From Bacteroidales bacterium (lineage in GTDB: Bacteria; Bacteroidota; Bacteroidia; Bacteroidales; Rikenellaceae): 64,000 nt of DNA. Under the pieces are notes generated by a model. It ran no database searches. It saw nothing but the letters and a program-made list of their open reading frames with translations, and was not told where the DNA came from. The translations under genes and the position numbers were made by a program. The number at the start of each line of letters is the position of its first letter. The stretch's first letter is position 1. The stretch lies in NCBI GenBank assembly GCA_949419965.1, contig CASPAC010000005.1, positions 6,224-70,223 on the forward strand, in the 5' to 3' direction. This document shows positions 46,543 through 54,997 of the stretch, in pieces.

Positions 46543-47163
46543 ATGGAAATGTTGAACATATTCATCCGGTCGATCTTCATCGACAACATGGTCTTCGCCT
46601 TCTTCTTCGGCATGTGTTCCTACATCGCCGTGTCGAAGAGCGTCAAGACGGCTCTCGGCCTGGGTGCCGCCGTCACGTTCGTCATGGTCATGACCGTGCC
46701 GCTGAACTACCTCTTGTACCAGTTCGTGCTCAAGAGCGGGGCGCTGGCCTGGGCCGGTTTCCCCGAGGTGAACCTCAGCTTCCTCTCGTTCATCGTCTTC
46801 ATCGCCACCATCGCCGCCTTCGTGCAGCTCGTGGAGATGATCGTCGAGAAGTTCTCGCCGACGTTGTACAGCCAGCTGGGCATCTTCCTGCCGCTGATCG
46901 CCGTGAACTGCGCCATCATGGGCGGTTCGCTCTTCATGCAGCAGAAGGTCGACGCCATGCAGCTGACTTCCGTGTGGGAGTCGGTCATCTACGGTCTCGG
47001 TTCCGGTCTGGGCTGGTGGCTGGCGATCGTCATGATGGCGGCTATCCGCGAGAAGACGACCTATTCGCACATTCCCGCGGCGCTGAAGGGTCCCGGCATC
47101 GCCTTCATCATCACGGGGCTGATGGGCATCGCTTTCATGATCTTCTCGGGCATTCAGTTCTAA
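46543..47163 (+). CDS. nqrE: Na+-NQR subunit E
   Basis: 206 residues, six spans, paralog of NqrD. Typical start IFIRSIFIDNMVFAFFFGMC and AVNCAIMGGSLFMQQ, with the conserved Cys in each half-repeat (CSYIAVSK; NCAIMGG). 11 nt after nqrD. Confidence 0.97.
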   Translation: MEMLNIFIRSIFIDNMVFAFFFGMCSYIAVSKSVKTALGLGAAVTFVMVMTVPLNYLLYQFVLKSGALAWAGFPEVNLSFLSFIVFIATIAAFVQLVEMIVEKFSPTLYSQLGIFLPLIAVNCAIMGGSLFMQQKVDAMQLTSVWESVIYGLGSGLGWWLAIVMMAAIREKTTYSHIPAALKGPGIAFIITGLMGIAFMIFSGIQF

Positions 47164-47185
47164 CCTTTAAAAAGAGAGTCTGAAA

Positions 47186-48448
47186 ATGGAATTGACAATC
47201 ATAGTTGCAATCGTAGCTTTCTTGGTCGTCACCCTCTCGCTGGTGGGATTGCTTCTCTTTGCGAAGGCGAAGCTCACCTCGTCGGGCGATGTGACGATCG
47301 ACATCAACAACGGTGAGAAAGTCATCACGGCCGAGAGCGGCGGCACGCTGCTTTCGACGCTGGCCAACAACAAGGTGTTCTTGCCTTCGGCTTGCGGCGG
47401 CGGCGGTTCGTGCGGCATGTGCAAGTGCCAGGTCCTGGAGGGCGGCGGCGACATCCTGCCTACCGAAACGGGCTTCATCTCGCGCAAGATGGCCAAGGAC
47501 CACTGGCGTCTGGGCTGCCAGGTCAAGGTCAAGGAAAATCTGAAAATCAAGGTTCCCGAAGCCGTTCTCGGCGTCAAGAAGTGGGAGTGCACGGTGGTCT
47601 CCAACCGCAATATCTCGACCTTCCTCAAGGAGTTCGTCGTGAAGCTGCCCGAGGGTGAAAACCTCAGGTTCCGCAGCGGCGGCTACATCCAGATCGACAT
47701 CCCGAAGTACGACGCCATCAAGTTCTCCGACATGGAGATCGACGAGCGTTTCCGCGAGGACTGGGACAAGATGAAGATGTGGGACCTGGTGACTACCAAC
47801 CCCGAGCCGACGTTCCGCGCCTACTCCATGGCCAACCACCCGGCCGAGGGCAACATCATCATGCTGAACATCCGTATCGCCACGCCGCCGTTCGACCGCG
47901 CCGCCGGTGCGTTCATGAAGGTGAACCCCGGTATCTGTTCGTCGTACATCTTCTCCCGCAAGCCGGGCGACAAGGTGACGATCTCGGGTCCTTACGGCGA
48001 GTTCTTCCTGCCCGACAACCTGCCCGATTCGCAGGAACTGATCTTCATTGGCGGCGGTGCCGGCATGGCGCCCATGCGCAGCCACATCATGCACCTTTTC
48101 AAGACGGAGAAGACCAAGCGTCCCGTGTCGTTCTGGTATGGTGCCCGCGCCTTGAAGGAGGCGCCTTATCTCGACGAGTTCCACCAGATCGAGAAGGATT
48201 TCCCCAATTTCAAGATGAACCTGGCGCTCGACCGTCCCGATCCCGAGGCGGATGCCGCAGGCGTGAAGTATACGGCCGGTTTCGTGCACAACGTGCTCTT
48301 CGAAAACTACCTCAAGAACCACGAGGAGCCCGAAGGCTGCATCTACCTCATGTGCGGACCTCCGATGATGATCGCTTCGGTCGTCAAGATGCTCGACAGC
48401 CTCGGCGTGCCGCCGGAGAATATCCTCTACGACAACTTCGGCAGTTAG
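47186..48448 (+). CDS. nqrF: Na+-NQR subunit F (NADH dehydrogenase)
   Basis: 420 residues. N-terminal span (IIVAIVAFLVVTLSLVGLLLF), a ferredoxin domain with 2Fe-2S ligands Cys70, Cys76, Cys79 and Cys111 (ACGGGGSCGMCKC ... RLGC), an FAD-binding domain with RAYSMANHP, and an NADH-binding domain with GGGAGMAPMRSHI and YLMCGPPMMIASV. It is the electron entry of the Na+ pump. Last gene of the operon. Confidence 0.97.
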   Translation: MELTIIVAIVAFLVVTLSLVGLLLFAKAKLTSSGDVTIDINNGEKVITAESGGTLLSTLANNKVFLPSACGGGGSCGMCKCQVLEGGGDILPTETGFISRKMAKDHWRLGCQVKVKENLKIKVPEAVLGVKKWECTVVSNRNISTFLKEFVVKLPEGENLRFRSGGYIQIDIPKYDAIKFSDMEIDERFREDWDKMKMWDLVTTNPEPTFRAYSMANHPAEGNIIMLNIRIATPPFDRAAGAFMKVNPGICSSYIFSRKPGDKVTISGPYGEFFLPDNLPDSQELIFIGGGAGMAPMRSHIMHLFKTEKTKRPVSFWYGARALKEAPYLDEFHQIEKDFPNFKMNLALDRPDPEADAAGVKYTAGFVHNVLFENYLKNHEEPEGCIYLMCGPPMMIASVVKMLDSLGVPPENILYDNFGS

Positions 48449-48479
48449 CATGATTCGAATCGCCTGCGGGCGATTGCAC

Positions 48480-48529
48480 GGGAGCGGATAAGGTGCAAGT
48501 CTGTTTGCAGTCTTGTCCGCTCCCTTTTT
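48480..48529 (+). terminator. terminator of nqr operon
   Basis: Stem GGGAGCGGA..AAG / CTTGTCCGCTCCC (48480-48493 with 48512-48524) with a long loop, then TTTTT. Confidence 0.75.
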
Positions 48530-48618
48530 GTCGGAATATGGCTGAGGTTCGCATTCGGTGATGAACCCGCGGTTTTCCGGCCGGAATTTCAACTCAGAAA
48601 CTTCAAAAAGGACAAGTT

Positions 48619-49005
48619 ATGATAGGTACGATTGCAACCATAAGCGGTTTTTTAGGCGTGGTGATGCTGGTTGCCGGTGTTTTGCCGGTTATTCTGTTTT
48701 TCAAGGTCTGGCGTATGACGAACGATGTGCAGGAGATCAAACGACGTTTGCTGGCGGCATCGCCATCGTCGGAGTGCGACCTGGTAAAGGAGATTTACAA
48801 GAAGAATCCGCAGATCGCATCCCTGCTTTTCGATGCGGTTTATGCTGAGATGCGCCGGGCTTATATCGACGGGGCGGCCGATTATGACCGGATTGTGGCC
48901 CGATACCGTCCTCTGTATGTCATGGCGGGTTTGTCTGTGCCGGAAGTCTTCGAAGCGATCCACGACAGCGGAGAGTGGCACGATCGGTTCGAATCGTTCG
49001 AATAA
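48619..49005 (+). CDS. small membrane protein of unknown function
   Basis: 128 residues; the ATG follows a purine-rich AAAAAGGACAAG, a good start context. One N-terminal membrane span (ATISGFLGVVMLVAGVLPVILFF) and a soluble helical part (VWRMTNDVQEIKRRLLA; DLVKEIYKKNPQIASLLFDAVYAEM; DYDRIVARYRPLYVM). I do not recognise the family. It stands alone between the nqr terminator and a two-way terminator. Confidence 0.65.
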   Translation: MIGTIATISGFLGVVMLVAGVLPVILFFKVWRMTNDVQEIKRRLLAASPSSECDLVKEIYKKNPQIASLLFDAVYAEMRRAYIDGAADYDRIVARYRPLYVMAGLSVPEVFEAIHDSGEWHDRFESFE

Positions 49006-49007
49006 TG

Positions 49008-49045
49008 GAAACCGGCCGGAGTCGAACTCCGGCCGGTTTCGTTCG
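49008..49045. terminator. two-way terminator
   Basis: 14-bp perfect stem (49008-49021 with 49027-49040), loop TCGAA, between converging genes. Confidence 0.75.
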
Positions 49046-49063
49046 GCGAGCGACGCCGAAGGC

Positions 49064-50107
49064 TTATTTCTTGCTGGCGCCGCTTTCGAGGATCGAAACG
49101 ATGGAATAAAGCGTGAAGCAGATGGCGCCGAAGCCCGTCAGTACGCGTGCAGGAACGTAATATTTGTGGGCGAAATCGGTGGCCTCGAAGAGGAACGCCG
49201 CCAGGAAGAGGCAGGCGAGCGCCGTGATGACCGGAATGATCGGAATGCGGTTGGCCAGCGGGAACTCGGTGTGCCAGATTTTGGCCAGCAGGATCACTTT
49301 GCTCGAAATGCTCCAGCATATCAGTGCCAGTCCGAACAGCACGAAACCCACGAAGTTGATCGTCTGGCTGCGCAGAACGATAAGCAGTACGATGCCCAGG
49401 ATGAATGCCAGAGAGCCCATCGTGATGACCAGGCTCGACCATTTCGATTTTTCGCGCATCGAGTAGCTGCCGCGGATCTGGCGGGCGATGCTTGCCACTA
49501 GGGCGATGAGCGAGGTGCAGATGCAGGCGATGCCGAACATGACGCTGCCGGCGACGATATGGGCCGGGAGCGTGCCTCTGACGAAGAGCAGGATGCACCA
49601 CACCCATGCTGCCAGGGCCGTGGCGCTGACGATGCCGATCAGCGTGACCGATTGGCCGATGGTGAATCCCTGCGGGTTGATCGAGAACGATGCGTCGGCC
49701 GAGTTGCGGGGAATCAGGCTGAAGCGCGACGAAGCCGTGGCGGCCGTGGCGACGCAGACGGTGATAAGCCCGAGACCGCATACCACGTGTCCCGTGACCA
49801 GCGAACCGGAGGTCTGCGACGTGAGGATGAAGACTCCGCAGATGATCGTGGCCAGCGCAAAGGAGTAGCCGATGGCCGGGAAGATATATTTGGCCGTTTC
49901 GGTGTAGGTGCCGACGATCTGGCGGATGATGGTGGCAGCGGTGCAGTAGAGCGCCATGCAGATCGAACCGAGGAAGAAGACGACCGGTCCGGCCGTCAGG
50001 CGCAGGGGATCGTCACCGGCCGTGTAGACATAGGCCCCGTAGGCAAAACAGAAGGCGGCCATCGCAAGCGGAATGGCACGGAAAAGAACGCTGATGCCGT
50101 GATTCAT
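49064..50107 (-). CDS. DUF2776-family membrane protein
   Basis: 347 residues from the ATG at 50107. About nine or ten membrane spans in two similar halves: ISVLFRAIPLAMAAFCFAYG ... VVFFLGSICMALYCTAATII ... RQIVGTY in the first, AGSVMFGIACICTSLIALV ... ARQIRGSYSMREKSKW in the second. The RQIxGxY element repeated in each half supports an internal duplication. This matches the DUF2776 family as I remember it; no function is known. Its longer upstream frame is arginine/proline rich and is not part of the gene. Confidence 0.75.
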   Translation of the reverse strand: MNHGISVLFRAIPLAMAAFCFAYGAYVYTAGDDPLRLTAGPVVFFLGSICMALYCTAATIIRQIVGTYTETAKYIFPAIGYSFALATIICGVFILTSQTSGSLVTGHVVCGLGLITVCVATAATASSRFSLIPRNSADASFSINPQGFTIGQSVTLIGIVSATALAAWVWCILLFVRGTLPAHIVAGSVMFGIACICTSLIALVASIARQIRGSYSMREKSKWSSLVITMGSLAFILGIVLLIVLRSQTINFVGFVLFGLALICWSISSKVILLAKIWHTEFPLANRIPIIPVITALACLFLAAFLFEATDFAHKYYVPARVLTGFGAICFTLYSIVSILESGASKK

Positions 50108-50195
50108 GGTGGTAGGTTTTTGGCGCCCCGTCGCAAATCCCGTACCACGCGGCGAAGCGGGCGGGAATGGAGCGTTTGCCGTCATGCAAATTAAA

Positions 50196-50227
50196 TTTGA
50201 TACTGCGCCCGGCTTGCGTTATCTTTG
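50196..50227 (+). promoter_or_regulatory. promoter of HAD gene at 50246
   Basis: TTTG (50196-50199), 20 nt, TATCTTTG (50220-50227), 18 nt before the ATG. Confidence 0.7.
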
Positions 50228-50245
50228 CAGAAGAAATTGCCGTCT

Positions 50246-50845
50246 ATGAAAAATATCGTTTTTGATCTGGGAGGCGTGCTGTTCGCGCGCGACGTAGCGA
50301 AATGTACGCAGGAGTTCGTCGATTTCTTCGCGTTCGTACGCTCCGACCCGATGCCCCGGTTCTGGGAAGAGTACGACCGCGGTGCTTCGACGTTGGACGA
50401 GGTGACCGATACGCTGTGCGACATGCACGGCTGCCCGCGTGTCAAGTGCGAGGAGTTTCTGCGCAGGTCGATCGAGATGCAGGAGCCCGTGCAGCCGACA
50501 GAACGGCTCATCGGCGATCTCAAGGCGGCGGGCTACAAACTTTACGTGTTGTCGAACATGTCGTGCGAGTTCATCGACTTCCTGCGCCGGTTTCCGGTCT
50601 ACCGCTTGTTCGACGGCGAGGTGGTCTCCTGCGAGGAGCACACCGTCAAGCCCGAGCCGCAGATTTATGAAATCCTGCTCGAACGTTACGGGCTCGATCC
50701 TCGTGAAACGCTTTTTGTCGACGATCGCCCGGCCAACATCGCTGCCGCCGAACGGCTCGGCATCCGCGGCAAACTTTTCGATGCGCGCCGCCCCGAGGTC
50801 ACCTGTGCGGAACTGCGGGAGATGCTTTTGAAAGGCGAGAAGTGA
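50246..50845 (+). CDS. HAD-family hydrolase (haloacid dehalogenase-like, YihX type)
   Basis: 199 residues from the ATG at 50246; earlier codons fall in the -7 box. HAD motifs: IVFDLGGVLFARD (motif I), LYVLSNMS (motif II), VKPEPQIYEILL (motif III Lys) and TLFVDDRPANIAAAERLGIR (motif IV). A small helical cap lies between I and II. YihX-type members dephosphorylate sugar phosphates; the substrate here is unknown. Confidence 0.88.
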   Translation: MKNIVFDLGGVLFARDVAKCTQEFVDFFAFVRSDPMPRFWEEYDRGASTLDEVTDTLCDMHGCPRVKCEEFLRRSIEMQEPVQPTERLIGDLKAAGYKLYVLSNMSCEFIDFLRRFPVYRLFDGEVVSCEEHTVKPEPQIYEILLERYGLDPRETLFVDDRPANIAAAERLGIRGKLFDARRPEVTCAELREMLLKGEK

Positions 50846-50868
50846 GAAGTGAAAGGTGAAAAGTGAGA
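50836..50868 (+). repeat. short degenerate GTGAGAAGTGAAAG repeat at gene end
   Basis: The 3' end of the HAD gene runs into an imperfect tandem of about 7-8 nt units (GAGAAGTGAGAAGTGAAAGG). Confidence 0.5.
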
Positions 50869-50936
50869 CTTGCCGAAATGTCGGTTCGTGACGGAATAGC
50901 GATTCCGTGACCTCTGTTTAGGTTTTCTGACAAAAA

Positions 50937-50965
50937 AGACCTGCCCCTTGGGGCAGGTCTCTCTT
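50937..50965. terminator. two-way terminator between HAD and TonB receptor genes
   Basis: 11-bp stem AGACCTGCCCC/GGGGCAGGTCT with loop TT, preceded by AAAAAA and followed by CTCTTTTT. Confidence 0.85.
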
Positions 50966-50983
50966 TTTGGCTGTTTCGCAGGA

Positions 50984-53900
50984 TCAGTTGAACCGGTAGC
51001 GCAGGCTGAACTGCACCGAGAAGGTCGAACCGAAGCTGTTGTAGTTCTGGAAGGTCTCCGTCACGCGCTTGCCGTTGTACTGCTGATAGGTGATCTTTCC
51101 CTTGTTGTACTTGAGCAGCTGCGAGTTGACTACCTGCTTGTAGAGACCCCAGTCCTTGTTGAGCAGGTTGGCCACGTTGACGATGTCGACACCGAAGGTG
51201 AGCGTGTTGCGCTTGCCGTTCTTCATGGTGAGGTAGAAGTCCTGGGCGAACTTGAAGTCCACGCGATGATGCCACGGCATCTTGGCGCCGCCGCGCTCGG
51301 CATACTTGCCCTTGCGCGTTTTCAGATAGCTGTCCTGGTTGATGAAAGCCCAGAAGTCGTCTTTCTGCTGCTCGGCCGAATAGTCCTTGTCGTCAACGAA
51401 ATTCCAGCCGTCGAGCGCTTCGCGCGATTCGGGCACGAAGATCAGCGAGTTGGCACCGTAGTCGTTCACGACATTGCCGCTGTAAGTGTAGGAGTAGCGC
51501 GAGTAGGAGTAGCCGCCTGCATAACCCAGCTGGCCGCCGTCGTAGAAGAGCGAAACCGTCGTGCCGAAGTGTTTGGCGTAGTCGCGGTGGAAGCCGATCG
51601 AGGCCATCACGCGGTCGGGAGCGATGTAGGTGCCGTAGCCGAGTTCATGTTCGTTGTTGCCGTTCACCGAGTAGGTGTTGGTTTTGTAGGCCGACGAAAC
51701 CTGGTCGCCGATGCCGTCTCCATAGCTTTTACCACCGGAGTGGGTGTAGGCTACCGAAAGGTCGAGGCCGAAGCGGAAGCGCTTGTGCAACTGGGCCGAT
51801 ACGGAGTAGTAGTAGGCGTCGCCGCCGGTGTTCGTAATATAATAAATATTTTGTTTATTATGATACATGGTGCCGTAATAGTGGCGTACGTCGCCCGGAA
51901 CCACCTCGATCGTCTGGTCTTTCTCGGGCTTGCTCGGATCGTTCCAAGGTTTGTAGCCTCGGTTTTCTACTACAGCGGGGTGGAAGTCCTTGTTATAGAT
52001 GCCTTCGACCGTGAGGTTGATGTCGCCCGGCAGCTTGGCGTCGAAAGCCAGCGAACTTTTCCACGTGGCCGGCATCTTCAGGTCGGTGTCGATGATCGTC
52101 GGCGACGAGGGCGTGGAGATCTCGGGGGTCAGCCCGAGGTCGGCGACCATGTCGCTGACGTTGGTGTGGAACTTAAGACTTGCGGGTACATTCTGATCCC
52201 AGTAACGGGTGGTTTGGCCTACGCCCGAGTTGCCCACGGCCGAAACGAGCCAGACGAAAGGCAGACGGCCCACGAAGTATCCCGTACCGCCGCGCAGGAT
52301 GTACTTGCGGTCGCCCGTGATGTCCCAGTTGAAGCCCAGACGGGGCGAAACCGTCAGACGGGTGCCGGGGAGCTGGTCGGTGGAGTAGTGCACGCCGCCG
52401 AAGTCGAGGTTGGCGAATTTCTCGTTGTAGTTGCCCGAGAGCGAAGGATAGATCGGCACCTCGAAGCGCAGACCGGCCGTCAGCTTGAAGTTCTTGTGCA
52501 GGTCGAGTTCATCCTGAAGATAGACCGATACCTGCTCGTACTGCATCTGAGCCAGGAACTGCGAGCCGTCGGGGTTGTTGGAGAAGGTCACGCCGAATGC
52601 CGCCGGGGTCTTGTCCTGCATGAAGTCCTCCATCGACGAGTAGACATAGTAGCCCGCACCGCACTGCATGTAGCCGTTGGTGGCCTTGTTGTGCTCGAAC
52701 TGCACGCCGGCCATGAAATTGTTGATGCCGGCGCGGAGGTTGAATTCGTCGGTCACGACGAACGTCGAGACTTGGCGCAGATTGCCTTCGGAGAAGATCT
52801 CGGTGCCGAGCGATGCGTAGACATCGCCGTCCTTGAGGATGTCGACCGTCGGGAAGAGACCGCCGTCATAGGTGCGGGGCTCGTCCTGGTAGGAGTAGGT
52901 GAAACGCAGGGCGTTGTTGCCCTTGCCGTTGAACAGACGCGAGTTCCACTCGGCTGCCACCGAGGTGAAGTCCTGGTCCTGGTAGTAGCGCGAATTCTTG
53001 AAATAGAAGCCGTATTGAGAGGTGCGACCCCCCCCCGAACCATGACCCGGGTAGATCGTTTTATTGTAGAGCGGAGAAACCGATGACGTGGGCGGGTTGG
53101 CGTTCTGGTTGTGGGTGTGCGAAACGCGCAGGTTCACCGTGTTGTTGTCGTTGATGTTCCAGTCCAGACGGGCCATGATCTTGTAGTCGGGCGCCGAGAT
53201 GTCGTAGCCCGTATAGGGGCCCGTGACGTAGCCGTACTTATCCTTGACGAAGTTGCTGATCATCTCCATGTCGGAAGCCAGCGGACGGTTGTAGTTGGTG
53301 TTCGAACCCCAGTCGGTACCATCGTCGGGACGTGCCTGGCGGGTCATGCCTCCGACGGTCTCGTCCTGGTATTCGGCATTGACGAAGAAGAAGAGCTTGT
53401 TCTTGACGATCGGACCGCCCAGCGTGATGCCGTAGGTGTAGTCCGAAGCCTTCGACCGCGTGAGGTCGAAGTCGCCGGCGTGGATGCCCTTCAGGTTGTT
53501 GTTGGTCAGGTAGGTGTAGAACGACCCCGTGAAATCGTTGCCGCCCGAACGGGTCACGGCGTTGATGGCGCCGCCCGTGAAGCCGCTCTGGCGAACGTCG
53601 TAGGGCGTTACGGCCACCGATACCTGCTCCAGAGCGTCGAGCGAGATGGGCGTGCCGCCGGCGGGCAGGTTGCCGCCGATGCCGAAGGCGTTGTTGAACG
53701 CGGCGCCGTCGACCGTCACGAACGACTGGCGGTAGTTGCCGCCGCCCACGGCGAAGCCGTTCGACGTGGTGTTCGACTGCGGCGAGAGACGCATGATGTC
53801 GTTCATGCTGCGGCTCACCGTAGGCATGAGGTTCATGGCTGCGCGGTCGACGTTGACGATGGCGCCGGCGCGGCTGCTGTTCATCGAGCTGTTCTTGCCG

Positions 53901-54262
53901 TCGCCCGAAACGACCACGGCCTCCAGACCGATGGCGTCCTCGTTCAGATAGGCGTCGGTTACGTTGTTCTCGGCCAGAGCCAGCTGGATGCCCGTTTTCT
54001 CGACGGTCTGGTAGCCGATCATCGAGAAGGTGATCGTGTAGGGACCGCCCGGACGGACGTTGTAGATGCGGTAGTTGCCTTTCGCATCGGCCGCAGCTCC
54101 GTACTGGGTGCCCGACGGAGTGTGGGTCGCAATGACGGTCGTACCGACCAGCGGAGCGCCGCTGGCGTCGGTCACGTTGCCGCTGATGCTCGAAGTCGTC
54201 ACCTGGGCGGAGATCGCCGTGGCAGCGAAAAGAGCCAGCATAGAGAGCAAAAGTTTCTTCAT
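50984..54262 (-). CDS. large TonB-dependent receptor-like outer-membrane protein (Oar/CarboxypepD_reg type)
   Basis: 1092 residues. Signal peptide (MKKLLLSMLALFAATAISAQ), a carboxypeptidase-regulatory-like domain (25-105: ISGNVTDASGAPLVGTTVIA ... GNYRIYNVRPGGPYTITF), a plug (RSMNDIMRLSPQSN; FVTVDGAAFNN; EQVSVAVTPYDVRQSGFTG; GAINAVTRSGGNDFTG) and a long beta-barrel ending SFGSTFSVQFSLRYRFN. The plug wording is that of Oar-like receptors. The ligand is unknown; no SusD-like partner is adjacent. A run of nine G in the coding strand (plus-strand C at 53028-53036) encodes part of GSGGGR near residue 410. Confidence 0.88.
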   Translation of the reverse strand: MKKLLLSMLALFAATAISAQVTTSSISGNVTDASGAPLVGTTVIATHTPSGTQYGAAADAKGNYRIYNVRPGGPYTITFSMIGYQTVEKTGIQLALAENNVTDAYLNEDAIGLEAVVVSGDGKNSSMNSSRAGAIVNVDRAAMNLMPTVSRSMNDIMRLSPQSNTTSNGFAVGGGNYRQSFVTVDGAAFNNAFGIGGNLPAGGTPISLDALEQVSVAVTPYDVRQSGFTGGAINAVTRSGGNDFTGSFYTYLTNNNLKGIHAGDFDLTRSKASDYTYGITLGGPIVKNKLFFFVNAEYQDETVGGMTRQARPDDGTDWGSNTNYNRPLASDMEMISNFVKDKYGYVTGPYTGYDISAPDYKIMARLDWNINDNNTVNLRVSHTHNQNANPPTSSVSPLYNKTIYPGHGSGGGRTSQYGFYFKNSRYYQDQDFTSVAAEWNSRLFNGKGNNALRFTYSYQDEPRTYDGGLFPTVDILKDGDVYASLGTEIFSEGNLRQVSTFVVTDEFNLRAGINNFMAGVQFEHNKATNGYMQCGAGYYVYSSMEDFMQDKTPAAFGVTFSNNPDGSQFLAQMQYEQVSVYLQDELDLHKNFKLTAGLRFEVPIYPSLSGNYNEKFANLDFGGVHYSTDQLPGTRLTVSPRLGFNWDITGDRKYILRGGTGYFVGRLPFVWLVSAVGNSGVGQTTRYWDQNVPASLKFHTNVSDMVADLGLTPEISTPSSPTIIDTDLKMPATWKSSLAFDAKLPGDINLTVEGIYNKDFHPAVVENRGYKPWNDPSKPEKDQTIEVVPGDVRHYYGTMYHNKQNIYYITNTGGDAYYYSVSAQLHKRFRFGLDLSVAYTHSGGKSYGDGIGDQVSSAYKTNTYSVNGNNEHELGYGTYIAPDRVMASIGFHRDYAKHFGTTVSLFYDGGQLGYAGGYSYSRYSYTYSGNVVNDYGANSLIFVPESREALDGWNFVDDKDYSAEQQKDDFWAFINQDSYLKTRKGKYAERGGAKMPWHHRVDFKFAQDFYLTMKNGKRNTLTFGVDIVNVANLLNKDWGLYKQVVNSQLLKYNKGKITYQQYNGKRVTETFQNYNSFGSTFSVQFSLRYRFN

Positions 54263-54997
54263 ACGCTTTGAATTTAGTGAATAATGTGGATTGGGTTATG
54301 TTGTGTAAATTCGTTCGTCCTTGGTGTTGTTTTCTGCTTTGTCAACGTCCGGGCCATCCTGGCGCTGTCTTCGGCCCGAAAATTCCTTCGTCAGTCGGCT
54401 TTCCCGCTTGGGCAACGTCTTGCCCGAGTTCGGGCGCCGCCGCCGCTTTAAGGCAATCTTCATCGTCTGTCGGTTTCCCTGCTCCGCCAGCTTTTCCACA
54501 GCCTTTTGCAGGTCTTTCGTCCGCTCTTTCGTCAGGCTCCGGAACCGTCCGGAGACCATCGGGGTGTCATCGGTCCGGCGTGCGGCTCGACCAAGCCTTC
54601 GGCCAGCGGTCCGGACGTGAAAAAACCGGTTTGTATAAAGCCGCAGGAGGACAACTCCTTTCATGGAATCGCCCTCCTGCACGTCATATTCTTTCGTCGG
54701 CGGATACCCCCCCCCGATACATTTGCCGTCGGACATGGGATGCCTCTGCTCCAAGGAACGATCGGAGTTTGCGGCGGACCGAACGACGAAGGGAAATACC
54801 CGAAATCTTCATACTGCAAAGATAGAACAATTATTCGTAAGACGGATGGGAATATCGGCGAATTATCAACAATTTATCGCCAATTTAGTGCCGATTCTGC
54901 CGTTTTGTCGGCCGGGAAGCTGCCGGAAGCCTGCCGCCGGGGCCTGTTCCGTTCTCAGCGGCGTGCGGCGGCACGTTCCTTGCGGGCGGTGGCGGCA
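54263..54997. other. 735-nt region between TonB receptor gene and permease gene
   Basis: It holds a minus-strand -7 box TATCTTTG (54817-54824) without a good -33 box, a possible small minus-strand gene (54296-54736), a C9 tract (54707-54715) and, close to the receptor gene, AT-rich DNA. On the plus strand nothing clear precedes the permease start. Confidence 0.45.
54296..54736 (-). CDS. possible small basic protein with G9 tract near its start
   Basis: 146 residues from the ATG at 54736 (MSDGKCIGGGYPPTKEYD). It is rich in Lys, Arg, Glu and Gln, with a helix-like stretch SLTKERTKDLQKAVEKLAEQ and a basic tail ALKRRRRPNSGKTLPKRESR. Codon third positions are mostly G/C as in real genes here. A TATCTTTG box lies 81 nt upstream, and the receptor gene follows 33 nt later. 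Nine G (54707-54715) encode the GGG of IGGGYP. It may equally be an untranslated leader of the receptor gene. No family recognised. Confidence 0.35.
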   Translation of the reverse strand: MSDGKCIGGGYPPTKEYDVQEGDSMKGVVLLRLYTNRFFHVRTAGRRLGRAARRTDDTPMVSGRFRSLTKERTKDLQKAVEKLAEQGNRQTMKIALKRRRRPNSGKTLPKRESRLTKEFSGRRQRQDGPDVDKAENNTKDERIYTT

